In this document: positions 38,613-46,181 of the stretch, one piece after another
Layout: each line of letters opens with the position of its first letter
Position numbering within the stretch: position 1 is the stretch's first letter
NCBI GenBank assembly: GCA_030849965.1
Contig: JAVDKL010000002.1
Span: forward strand, 434,001 to 498,000
Source: Schauerella fraxinea
Lineage (GTDB): Bacteria > Pseudomonadota > Gammaproteobacteria > Burkholderiales > Burkholderiaceae_B
Length of the DNA stretch: 64,000 bases
Direction of reading: 5' to 3'
Position numbers and translations under genes: made by a program
Notes under the pieces: generated by a model
Told to the model about the DNA's origin: nothing
What the model saw: the letters and a program-made list of their open reading frames with translations, nothing else
Databases searched by the model: none

Positions 38613-39401
38613 TCGATTATCTGCATTGTGCCCGCTGCGGGCGTTGGCGCCCGGGCGCAGCGCGCCCTGGGCGACGCATTTCCTAAGCAATATCGCGGCC
38701 TGGCCGGCCAGCCGATGCTCCGCCACGCGGTGCTGGCGCTGCTGGCCGATCCTCGCGTGACCCAGGTTCGAGTGGCCGTGTCGCCCGATGACGGCTGGGC
38801 GGCCGACGCCTTGGCGGGCTTGTCCCGCTGCGTGATCCGGCGTTGCGGGGGACCCACCCGCGCTGCTACGGTGGCCGGCGCATTGGCCGATGCTGCTTTG
38901 GACGACGACGCCTGGGTGCTCGTGCACGACGCCGCGCGTCCGGGCTTGCCGGCCGACGCCTTGGCGCGCCTGATCGACACATGCCTGAACGATCCGGTGG
39001 GCGGTTTGCTGGCGGTGCCGGTACCCGATACGGTGAAGCGGGCAGTGGCGTCTGCCGGGCAGGTAGCGATGGGCGCCTCATCGGCACAGGCTGCAACCGA
39101 CATATCCGGCCGCCAATCGCCCGTCAACGCTTCCACCGCTTTGCCGGTCGACGTTGCCGCCGTGCGGGTGGATGCCACACTCGCGCGCGATGGTCTCTGG
39201 CTGGCCCAGACACCGCAGATGTTCCGAGCGGGTATGCTGCAGTCCGCGTTGCTGGCTGCGGACCGGGCAGGTGTGGTCGTCACCGATGAGGCGTCGGCGA
39301 TCGAGGCGGCCGGATATGCGCCGCAATTGGTGTTGGGATCGGCACGCAACTTCAAGGTCACGTGGCCGGACGATTTCGAATTAATGGAAAAATGGTTATG
39401 A
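38604..39401 (+). CDS. ispD: 2-C-methyl-D-erythritol 4-phosphate cytidylyltransferase
   Basis: A 265-residue enzyme of the MEP isoprenoid pathway that joins CTP and MEP. Visible motifs are the N-terminal nucleotide loop [22 protein letters not shown], with the usual Arg and Lys, then VHDAARPGL, and [12 protein letters not shown] near the C terminus. It is about 30 residues longer than E. coli IspD (236) because of an Ala/Ser-rich insertion around 150-185 ([13 protein letters not shown]). It overlaps ispF by 4 bp. Confidence 0.95.
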   Translation: MSQSIICIVPAAGVGARAQRALGDAFPKQYRGLAGQPMLRHAVLALLADPRVTQVRVAVSPDDGWAADALAGLSRCVIRRCGGPTRAATVAGALADAALDDDAWVLVHDAARPGLPADALARLIDTCLNDPVGGLLAVPVPDTVKRAVASAGQVAMGASSAQAATDISGRQSPVNASTALPVDVAAVRVDATLARDGLWLAQTPQMFRAGMLQSALLAADRAGVVVTDEASAIEAAGYAPQLVLGSARNFKVTWPDDFELMEKWL

Positions 39402-39883
39402 GTGCAGCTTTTCGTGTGGGACAAGGGTTCGATGTGCATGCGTTGGTCGACGGTCGGCCGCTGATCATCGGTGGCGTCACGATCCCGCATACGCAGGGGC
39501 TTGCCGGCCACTCCGACGCCGATGTGCTGCTGCACGCCATCACCGACGCCGTGTTGGGCGCGGCTGGGCTGGGCGATATCGGCCGGCACTTTCCCGACAC
39601 CGATCCCGCCTATCTCGGTGCAGACAGCCGCGTGTTGTTGCGCGAAGCCATGCGGCGCGTGGCCGAGAAAGGCTGGACGGTGGTGAACGTTGACGCCACC
39701 GTGCACGCGCAAGCGCCCAAGATCGGCCCGCATGCAAACGCGATGGTCGCCAATATCGCGGCCGACCTAGGCATCGCACCGGATGCCGTCAACGTGAAGG
39801 CGAAAACCAATGAAGCACTGGGTTTTCTCGGCCGCAAGGAAGGGATTGCCGCGACCGTCGTGGCGCTGATCGAGCGCGTCTAA
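39398..39883 (+). CDS. ispF: 2-C-methyl-D-erythritol 2,4-cyclodiphosphate synthase
   Basis: A 161-residue MEP-pathway enzyme that cyclises CDP-ME-2-phosphate and acts as a homotrimer. The zinc ligands are in [11 protein letters not shown] (Asp and His near 13 and 15) and in [15 protein letters not shown] (the His). The conserved [12 protein letters not shown] follows, and the C-terminal [14 protein letters not shown] is canonical. The ATG at 39398 overlaps the ispD stop. The pair ispD-ispF acts two steps apart in the same pathway. Confidence 0.97.
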   Translation: MSAAFRVGQGFDVHALVDGRPLIIGGVTIPHTQGLAGHSDADVLLHAITDAVLGAAGLGDIGRHFPDTDPAYLGADSRVLLREAMRRVAEKGWTVVNVDATVHAQAPKIGPHANAMVANIAADLGIAPDAVNVKAKTNEALGFLGRKEGIAATVVALIERV

Positions 39884-39903
39884 TCCGTCTTTCACACCCA
39901 GAT

Positions 39904-39942
39904 AAAAAGGCACTCGTCCGAGATCCGAACCGAGTGCTTTTT
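39904..39942. terminator. Bidirectional terminator between ispF and ahpD
   Basis: GCACTCG (39910-39916) pairs with CGAGTGC (39931-39937). A-rich sequence lies on the left arm and TTTTT on the right, so both converging operons could end here. Confidence 0.7.
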
Positions 39943-40034
39943 GGTAAAGGGTGCGAGCAACGATTGTTGCTGCGCCACCTGCGGTTGACTCCTGCGCCAC
40001 ATAGCCGCCGTGACGGCCATGTGTGCGCAAAGAC

Positions 40035-40553
40035 TTACTTGCCTTGTGCGGCCAGCGCCAGGGCGGCCGCGTTCACAACGGCGGCGATACGGCCGGCATC
40101 GCGCAGTTGTTCGACCGTCAAGCCTTCCTTCTTGAGCAGCTCGTAGTGCGACTGGATGCAGAAGTGGCATTTGCCGATCACGGATGCAGCCAGCGCAAAC
40201 AGCTCGAAGCGCTTTTTCTCGACGCCACCATGGTTGGCGTACGCATTCATGCGCAGTTGGGCCGGCAGGCTCTTCAACTGAGCGTCGCCCGTCATTTCAA
40301 CGTACGGATACCAGGCGTTGTTCATGCCCATGAGCGCGGCAGCGGTAAGCGCGGCATTGGCGTCCGTTTCAGACAGGGCGCTTTTGAACGTCTCGACCAG
40401 CAGCGGGCTTTTCGCGGCAAAGGCGGCGGCCAAAGCGGTACCCAGCGCGTCTTCGCTCGACAAGGTGGAGCGGCTGACGACGGCGTCCAGATTCAGACGA
40501 ATGTCTTTGGCCCAGTCGGGCAGTTGTTCTTTAATCGAATCGAGCAGTGCCAT
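40035..40553 (-). CDS. ahpD: Alkyl hydroperoxide reductase AhpD (alkylhydroperoxidase)
   Basis: A 172-residue all-helical AhpD-family protein. The active site GKCHFCIQSHYELL has the redox pair Cys129 and Cys132 and the proton-relay His136; an upstream Glu (VEKKRFELFALAA) completes the charge relay. In this family AhpD reduces AhpC with electrons from lipoyl proteins. AGGA lies about 8 nt before the ATG. It follows ahpC after a 77 bp gap containing two hairpins; no ahpF is present, which fits an AhpD-dependent system. Confidence 0.95.
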   Translation of the reverse strand: MALLDSIKEQLPDWAKDIRLNLDAVVSRSTLSSEDALGTALAAAFAAKSPLLVETFKSALSETDANAALTAAALMGMNNAWYPYVEMTGDAQLKSLPAQLRMNAYANHGGVEKKRFELFALAASVIGKCHFCIQSHYELLKKEGLTVEQLRDAGRIAAVVNAAALALAAQGK

Positions 40554-40580
40554 AGTTTTTTCCTATTATTTTGTCCAATT

Positions 40581-40602
40581 AAAGCCCGGCGAACCGGGCT
40601 TT
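40581..40602 (-). promoter_or_regulatory. Strong intercistronic hairpin between ahpC and ahpD
   Basis: AAAGCCCGG (40602-40594 on the minus strand) pairs with CCGGGCTTT around a TTCG loop. A second, weaker GC hairpin lies just upstream (40606-40624). Only three T follow, so partial termination or mRNA stabilisation of ahpC is likelier than full termination. Confidence 0.6.
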
Positions 40603-40630
40603 AAGCGCCCGGCAAGCCAGGCTTTTAAGA

Positions 40631-41179
40631 TTACAGCGTGCCGCCGCCAACCGTACGGTTGCAAGGGCACAATTCGTCCGTTTGCAGACCATCCAGCAGA
40701 CGCAGGACTTCTTCCGGGTTACGACCCACGTTCAGGTTGTTCACCGAAACGTGCTGGATCGTGTTGTCCGGGTCAACGATGAACGTTGCGCGCAGTGCCA
40801 CGCCAGCCGATTTGTCGCGGATACCGAGTTGGTCGACGAGCGAACCGGTCGTGTCGCCGAACTGGTAGTGACCCAGCTTGCTGAGGTCCGGATGCTCACG
40901 ACGCCATGCCAGCTTGACGAATTCGTTGTCGGTCGAGCCGCCGAGCAATACTGCATCGCGGTCTTCGAAGTCTTTGGCCAACGAATTGAAGCCGACGATT
41001 TCGGTCGGGCAAACGAACGTGAAGTCCTTCGGGTAGAAGTAGATGACCTTCCACTTGCCGGGGAACGAGCTTTCGGTGATGTCTTCGAACGCCGAAACGC
41101 CGTTTTCTTCGTGCTGGTTGAAGCCAGGCTTCACGCCGGAAACTTTGAAGGGCTCGAGTTTATCGCCTACGGTTTTCAT
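40631..41179 (-). CDS. ahpC: Peroxiredoxin AhpC, AhpD-dependent type
   Basis: A 182-residue thiol peroxidase. The peroxidatic Cys57 is in FTFVCPTEIVGF, and the C terminus ELCPCNRTVGGG has Cys171 and Cys173. This CPC arrangement is typical of the actinobacterial-type AhpC that is reduced by AhpD rather than AhpF. The ATG at 41179 follows AGGAG by 6 nt, deciding against the longer frame. A near-consensus promoter lies 74-101 bp upstream, so it can be transcribed apart from risS. Confidence 0.96.
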   Translation of the reverse strand: MKTVGDKLEPFKVSGVKPGFNQHEENGVSAFEDITESSFPGKWKVIYFYPKDFTFVCPTEIVGFNSLAKDFEDRDAVLLGGSTDNEFVKLAWRREHPDLSKLGHYQFGDTTGSLVDQLGIRDKSAGVALRATFIVDPDNTIQHVSVNNLNVGRNPEEVLRLLDGLQTDELCPCNRTVGGGTL

Positions 41180-41252
41180 TTGGACTCCTGGTGTTGGGTG
41201 AGTAATGCGCAGTGCCAGGTGGGGTAAACCCATCCCTGACGCCATGGAAGTA

Positions 41253-41280
41253 ATTCTACGCTATTGAAACTCGCTGTCTA
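41253..41280 (-). promoter_or_regulatory. Near-consensus sigma70 promoter for ahpC
   Basis: On the minus strand TAGACA (41280-41275), 16 bp, then TAGAAT (41258-41253); each box matches the consensus at 5 of 6 positions. It straddles the risS stop codon and would give a leader of about 67 nt. Confidence 0.6.
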
Positions 41281-42625
41281 ATTGAAAATTCCTAACCTTG
41301 GCTTTGGGTAACTCTATCCGAGCACGCAATCCGCCGCCCTCGCGTGGCAGCAATCGAAGCTGCCCGCCAACGTGCTTGAGCAAGCGTTCTACGATGGCCA
41401 AACCGAGGCCCGCGCCGCTTACGCCGGTACGCGCCGCCTCGCCGCGCGAGAAGGGCCGCAGCAAACGTTCGACATCCTGCGGTGCGATGCCGGGACCACG
41501 GTCTGCCACATCGATGAAGAGCATATTGCCCTCGTTCACCAAGGTCGTGGACAAACGCAACACGCCGTCTTCGGATCTGCCGTAGCGGCGCGCGTTCTCA
41601 ATCAAGTTGGTGACGATACGCTTAAGATCAAGGGCGGTAATGCGTGCACGCAGCGCAGGTTCGATATCGCTGTCGAGCTCGTCGCCGCGCATGTCCGCCA
41701 TCGCGCGCTCGCGCTCCAGCAGATCGTTCAGCACGGTCGACACATCGGTGGCCAACTGGGGGAGCGTGCCCGCGGGCCGCGCATATTCCATCAACTGACC
41801 AATACTGTGGTCGATCTGGCCAAGATCGTCGTCAATCGCCTGGCGCGCTTCCTCAGAGACACCGCTCATCTCGATTTCGAGCCGCATGCGCGCCAGCGGT
41901 GTGCGTAGATCGTGCGAGATCCCCGCCAACATGAGCTCGCGATCCGCCTCGGTCTGGCGTAGGTCGCGTGCCATGCGGTTGAACGACTTATTGAGATCCC
42001 GAATTTCCCGGGGGCCGTTTTCAGGCAACGGTGAGGGGTTCTCGCCACGCGACAGCACTTGTGCAGCGCGTGCGATGCGCGAAAGCGGGCGATTGACGAA
42101 GCCCACACTCACTGCAGCACCCACGAGCGATAGGAGCAGGGCGGTCGCGCCCCAGCCGAGCCATTCGATGCCGCCGGTTAACCCGATCTGCTCGCGTTCG
42201 AACACCAGCCAGAACAAGTCGTCGTTGATGTTGAAACTGACCCAGAACCCCGGAACTTGGTTGACACCCCATGCAACCTGCGTTTCGGGGCCGAAGCGGA
42301 ATCGGATGTTTTCGGCGACGCGCTGCCAATAGCGGTCGTCAGGCAGAGGCTCGGCAAAGTCGGTGAGTTCGCGCGGGTAGACCTGGATCCCTTCATTGGT
42401 CGCCAGGTCGAGCAGCAACTTGCTGCGCTCTTCGCTTTGGGCATACACCAGCGCTGTGCGCGTGATGTTGACAGCCGTGACTACCCGTTGCGCCATCTGG
42501 TTCGCACGCGGCCCTAACTCCATACTGAAAAAAACTTGGAGCCAGGCGCCGAGGCTAACGAGCATCAGGGCGGCAAGGAGCAAAAACGTCCGGCCGAAGA
42601 GGCCGAGTTTGAGACGAGAGGTCAA
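41261..42625 (-). CDS. risS: Sensor histidine kinase, EnvZ-like (RisS homolog)
   Basis: A 454-residue inner-membrane kinase. Residues about 13-34 and 155-177 are membrane segments flanking a periplasmic sensor of about 120 residues. A HAMP linker follows (VNRPLSRIARAAQ). The phosphorylated His238 is in LAGISHDLRTPLARMR; the ATPase domain shows IVTNLIENARRYG, DVADRGPGI and GAGLGLAIVERLL. The start codon at 42625 is TTG, with no better upstream ATG in frame. It lies 67 bp after the response regulator. The gene is intact here; the RisS name rests on similarity to Bordetella. Confidence 0.92.
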   Translation of the reverse strand: MTSRLKLGLFGRTFLLLAALMLVSLGAWLQVFFSMELGPRANQMAQRVVTAVNITRTALVYAQSEERSKLLLDLATNEGIQVYPRELTDFAEPLPDDRYWQRVAENIRFRFGPETQVAWGVNQVPGFWVSFNINDDLFWLVFEREQIGLTGGIEWLGWGATALLLSLVGAAVSVGFVNRPLSRIARAAQVLSRGENPSPLPENGPREIRDLNKSFNRMARDLRQTEADRELMLAGISHDLRTPLARMRLEIEMSGVSEEARQAIDDDLGQIDHSIGQLMEYARPAGTLPQLATDVSTVLNDLLERERAMADMRGDELDSDIEPALRARITALDLKRIVTNLIENARRYGRSEDGVLRLSTTLVNEGNMLFIDVADRGPGIAPQDVERLLRPFSRGEAARTGVSGAGLGLAIVERLLKHVGGQLRLLPREGGGLRARIELPKAKVRNFQLDSEFQ

Positions 42626-42692
42626 GATGTCATCGCTTCAAGACAAGAGGGGCCGGCGGCTGCCGGGCCCGCGAGTCTAGCGAACCGTATGA

Positions 42693-43427
42693 TCAGCTAC
42701 CACCGTCCGGTACGAAAACGTAGCCTAAGCCCCACACCGTCTGAATGAATACCGGCTTGGAGGGGTTGGGTTCGATCAGCTTGCGCAAACGGGAAATCTG
42801 AACGTCCAGACTGCGGTCGAACGCTTCATATTCCCGGCCTCGTGCGAGTTCCATGAGTTTGTCACGCGACAGCGGGATCTTGGGGTGACGGGCAAATACT
42901 TTGAGTACCGAAAATTCACCGGTGGTGATCGGCACTTGTTCGCCGTTGCGCGTCAAGGTGCGGGTCGACAGGTTGAGCGTGTACGGGCCGAAGGCAATCG
43001 ACTCGTTTTCCTGACTGGGGGCGCCGGGATGCTCCTCAGTACCGCGGCGGCGAAGAATGGCGTTGATGCGCGCCAGCAATTCGCGCGGGTTGAACGGCTT
43101 CGACAGATAGTCGTCCGCACCCATTTCGAGACCGACGATGCGATCGATCTCTTCGGCCTTGGCCGTGAGCATGATGATGGGCGTGTTGTCGTGGCCCCCC
43201 CGCAGGCGCCGACAAATGGACAAGCCATCTTCGCCGGGCAGCATGAGGTCGAGAACCAGCAGATCGAAATGTTCTCGCTGCCACAATTTGCCCATTTCCT
43301 TGGCATCTTCGGCGACGAACACGTTGAAACCCTGCTCGGACAAATAGCGCCGGAGCAGGTCGCGCAAGCGCGGATCGTCGTCTACGACGAGGATTTTGCG
43401 AGTCGGGGGGGTGTTTTGCGTATTCAT
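42693..43427 (-). CDS. risA: OmpR-family response regulator (RisA homolog)
   Basis: A 244-residue two-domain regulator. The receiver has the acidic pair Asp17-Asp18 (VVDDDPRLRD), phospho-acceptor Asp60 (LLVLDLMLPGEDG) and the conserved Lys in YLSKPFNPREL. The C-terminal winged helix ends in KPVFIQTVWGLGYVFVPDG, closely like OmpR. It is transcribed before risS and probably phosphorylated by it. In Bordetella RisA controls envelope and stress genes; the targets here are unknown. Confidence 0.94.
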   Translation of the reverse strand: MNTQNTPPTRKILVVDDDPRLRDLLRRYLSEQGFNVFVAEDAKEMGKLWQREHFDLLVLDLMLPGEDGLSICRRLRGGHDNTPIIMLTAKAEEIDRIVGLEMGADDYLSKPFNPRELLARINAILRRRGTEEHPGAPSQENESIAFGPYTLNLSTRTLTRNGEQVPITTGEFSVLKVFARHPKIPLSRDKLMELARGREYEAFDRSLDVQISRLRKLIEPNPSKPVFIQTVWGLGYVFVPDGGS

Positions 43428-43583
43428 GGCCGGAAATGTAACAGTGGCGAGTTTGAGCGGCTAGTGCCTGTTCACAAGATATTACACATTGCTCGGATCA
43501 GTTGAAATCCTCCGTGTGAATGGTGACAAATAGGAGGAAACGTGTGTGAGGCGGATGTTTGGCGTTTTCGTACAATCGCGAGC
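43428..43583. promoter_or_regulatory. Divergent control region between risA and tsaB
   Basis: For risA, TAATAT (43484-43479, minus strand) with a weak upstream TTCAAC is a candidate promoter. For tsaB, TACAAT at 43571-43576 ends only 7 nt before the ATG at 43584. A perfect AGGAGG at 43532-43537 serves GTG codons at 43542 or 43546 rather than that ATG (see the leader ORF). Confidence 0.45.
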
Positions 43584-43587
43584 ATGA
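43546..43587 (+). CDS. Possible 13-residue leader ORF coupled to tsaB
   Basis: A GTG at 43546, 8 nt after a perfect AGGAGG, opens a frame coding MRRMFGVFVQSRA and ending in TGA at 43585-43587. That stop overlaps the tsaB ATG as ATGA. This suggests translational coupling. Alternatively the GTG at 43542, which is in frame with tsaB, could give TsaB a 14-residue extension. Confidence 0.4.
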   Translation: MRRMFGVFVQSRA

Positions 43588-44864
43588 CATTTACCCTACT
43601 TGCCCTTGAGACGTCGTCGTCGCTCTGCAGTGTCGCTTTGCTGACCGTGGATGCGGCCGGCTCAGCCACCCTGTATAGCGCCGAACACGACGGTACCGCC
43701 GAGCATGCCGAACGATTATTGCCGATGGCCGACGACTTATTGGCGCAAGCCGGGGTGAAACGGTCTGATTTGCAGGTTATCGCCTTCGGCGAGGGGCCGG
43801 GCGGGTTCACCGGGCTGCGCGTCGCGTGCGGTGTGGCGCAAGGTCTTGGGCTGGCGTTGGGTATCCCGGTGATCGGGGTGGTGTCGCATCTTGCCGTGGC
43901 GCAAGCCACGCCGGCGGCGGCAGGCGATGTGATCGTGGTGGCGCTCGATGCTCGCATGGGCGAAATGTATGTGGCGGCGTATCGTCGGGCCGCGCAGGCT
44001 GGCGCGACTGATGATCTCAATGCGGCCGACACCGCATCCGAGTTCGTGTTGACGCCGCTTGCGCAACCGACGCTCATCGCCGCCGACGACCTGTTTGCCT
44101 GGGCGGCCGCAGACGCCGGCGTGATGGCCGATATGCGTCCTATCCTTGCCGGTGATGCATGGTCGGCCTACGGTGACCGCTTGGCGTGGCCACAAGCCTG
44201 GCGCTTGGCGCCTGCCGCGCGACCGCATGCCGATAGCGTGGCGCGATTGGCGCGGGCGGCCTGGCAGCGGGGCGAAGCGATCGATCCTTCGGCAGCGATG
44301 CCACGCTATGTGCGCGACAAGGTCGCCTACACAACGGCCGAGCGTGAAGCCGGATTGGGTGGCAATCCGAAAGCCCAGCCGCGCGCCGCGGTCGTACCGT
44401 ACGCCGCTCGCGCCATGACGCCCGACGATCTCGACGATGTGGCGCAACTGGAAGCCCGGCTGCAGCAGTTCCCCTGGACGCGCGGCAATTTTGCGGATGC
44501 GCTGCAAGCGGGTTATGACGCCTGCGTGGTGCGCGACGAACAGGGTTTGCTGGGATTTTGTTTGCTGATGATGGCGCCTGACGTGGCGCATCTGCTGGTC
44601 ATCGCCGTCGACGACAGCCGCCATCGGCAGGGCATCGGCAGCTACGTGCTGGAATGGTGCATTGCTCGAACCGCAAGTCGTGGGTTGCCCGCGATCTTGC
44701 TCGAAGTGCGGCCGTCCAATCCCGGTGCGCTGGCCTTTTACGCTCGCCACGGCTTTGCCCAGATCGGCGTGCGAAAGGGCTACTATCCAGCTCCCCATCA
44801 ACAACGCGAGGATGCCATCGTCATGAAGAAGACGCTTGCGCATGCGCCGGCACATCATGGTTGA
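43584..44864 (+). CDS. tsaB-rimI: Fused TsaB (tRNA t6A synthesis) and RimI (S18 N-acetyltransferase)
   Basis: A 426-residue bifunctional protein. Residues about 1-240 are TsaB, an actin-fold partner of TsaD in making N6-threonylcarbamoyladenosine in tRNAs reading ANN codons ([36 protein letters not shown]). Residues about 275-426 are a GNAT domain of RimI type, which acetylates ribosomal protein S18 (MTPDDLDDVAQLEARLQQFPW; the acetyl-CoA loop RHRQGIGSYVLEW; EVRPSNPGALAFYARHGF). Such fusions occur in related betaproteobacteria. The ATG at 43584 gives the family N terminus, but a GTG at 43542 has a far better ribosome binding site. Confidence 0.93.
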   Translation: MTFTLLALETSSSLCSVALLTVDAAGSATLYSAEHDGTAEHAERLLPMADDLLAQAGVKRSDLQVIAFGEGPGGFTGLRVACGVAQGLGLALGIPVIGVVSHLAVAQATPAAAGDVIVVALDARMGEMYVAAYRRAAQAGATDDLNAADTASEFVLTPLAQPTLIAADDLFAWAAADAGVMADMRPILAGDAWSAYGDRLAWPQAWRLAPAARPHADSVARLARAAWQRGEAIDPSAAMPRYVRDKVAYTTAEREAGLGGNPKAQPRAAVVPYAARAMTPDDLDDVAQLEARLQQFPWTRGNFADALQAGYDACVVRDEQGLLGFCLLMMAPDVAHLLVIAVDDSRHRQGIGSYVLEWCIARTASRGLPAILLEVRPSNPGALAFYARHGFAQIGVRKGYYPAPHQQREDAIVMKKTLAHAPAHHG

Positions 44865-45960
44865 GCACACTCCCGTGCATACGCCGGCGCCGCCGCGGCT
44901 GACCGGGACGCAGCGGCTCTGGCTACGCGAACTCGGTATCGATCGTGCGTTTCTGGCGCCGATGCAGTCTGAACGGGCGGCGACCTCACCCGCAACGGCC
45001 AGCGGGCCGGGCGAGGCGCTGGCCGCCGCGCAACGTGCCGCGGCGCCCGCGTCGAGTGCCCGAGGTGGTGCTGTTCCAGGCGGCGAGGCGCGACTGCGCA
45101 CGGCGGCTACCGCCGACACCGCCCACACTGCGCAAGCACCTGAGCGCACCGAGGTGTCGCAAGCCGCTGGGATGAACATGGGCACCGCTGCCGGTTCGTC
45201 GGCGCACCGTGCGCCTGATGAGCGCATCGCAATATCTGACGCACCCGTGACCCCGAGTGCCATCGTCGCCACTCAGACGGCCTCAGCGCCGTTGGAGGCG
45301 GATGTGGCGGCGCAGGGGTCCGCCCCTGTCGGTAAAGCGCCTGGCGCGCCTCTGATGCGTGCTGCCGCCCTCGATTCGCCGATTGCCCAGGCTGATGCTG
45401 CAACGTTGCAGGCGCAAGTCGAAGCTTGTACGGCTTGCGGCCTGTGCGAAAGCCGTCGTCACGCGGTGTATGGCGCTGGCGCCACGCAGGCGAAGTGGAT
45501 GGTGGTGGGCGAGGCGCCGGGTGAGCAGGAAGACCGCGAAGGGTTGCCGTTCGTCGGCCGTTCGGGTCAGTTGCTCGACGCCATGCTGCGCGCCGTCGGC
45601 ATGAGCCGCAACGATGACGTCTTCATTGCCAACGTGATCAAGTGCCGGCCACCTGGCAATCGCAATCCCAAGCCGGAAGAAATTGCGGCGTGCAGTCCCT
45701 ACTTGATGCGCCAGATCGCCTTGGTGCAACCGGCGGGGTTGCTGGTGCTGGGCCGGTTTGCCGCCCAGGTGTTGCTGGGTACGGATGCGGCGATCGCGCA
45801 ATTGCGCGGCAAGGTACACGCGTTCAAGGGCGAGGATGGGCGCGAGATTCCGCTGGTGGTGAGTTATCACCCGGCTTACTTGCTGCGCAGTCCGGCTGAA
45901 AAGGCCCGGGCTTGGCAAGACCTGCAATTGGCGGCTGAGCATCTGCGCTTGCCGCAGTAG
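44857..45960 (+). CDS. Family 4 uracil-DNA glycosylase (Fe-S type)
   Basis: A 367-residue DNA repair enzyme that excises uracil. Motif 1 is VVGEAPGEQEDREGLPFVGR; motif 3 is VSYHPAYLLRS. The [4Fe-4S] cluster ligands include Cys191, 194 and 197 (CTACGLC) and later Cys in NVIKCRPPGNRNP and AACSPYL. Residues about 40-175 are an Ala/Ser/Thr-rich low-complexity stretch, absent from the ~200-residue core enzymes and probably a flexible linker after a short N-terminal helix (LTGTQRLWLRELGI). It overlaps tsaB-rimI by 8 bp; an ATG at 44836 is an alternative start. Confidence 0.9.
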   Translation: MVEHTPVHTPAPPRLTGTQRLWLRELGIDRAFLAPMQSERAATSPATASGPGEALAAAQRAAAPASSARGGAVPGGEARLRTAATADTAHTAQAPERTEVSQAAGMNMGTAAGSSAHRAPDERIAISDAPVTPSAIVATQTASAPLEADVAAQGSAPVGKAPGAPLMRAAALDSPIAQADAATLQAQVEACTACGLCESRRHAVYGAGATQAKWMVVGEAPGEQEDREGLPFVGRSGQLLDAMLRAVGMSRNDDVFIANVIKCRPPGNRNPKPEEIAACSPYLMRQIALVQPAGLLVLGRFAAQVLLGTDAAIAQLRGKVHAFKGEDGREIPLVVSYHPAYLLRSPAEKARAWQDLQLAAEHLRLPQ

Positions 45961-46128
45961 CAGGATGACGGGCGAGGGCGGCGGGGAATAGCGCGGCCGC
46001 CCGAAGGCCCCGTCTGAAGGAGGCCTGGCCATCGCGCGCCCAAGTTGCGGACGTGGGGCTTGGGGCTTGGGGCGCCACCCGCCTGGCCGGCCAACACGCG
46101 CCATTCTCAGCGCATGAAACGTAGCAAT

Positions 46129-46157
46129 AAAAAGGAGCGCCTGGGCGCTCCTTTTTT
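46129..46157. terminator. Bidirectional Rho-independent terminator
   Basis: AAAAAGGAGCGC (46129-46140) pairs with GCGCTCCTTTTT around CTGG, with T on one side and A on the other. It ends both the uracil-DNA glycosylase operon and convergent lplT. Confidence 0.9.
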
Positions 46158-46181
46158 CGTGCCGGGCAGACGTGGCCGCGC

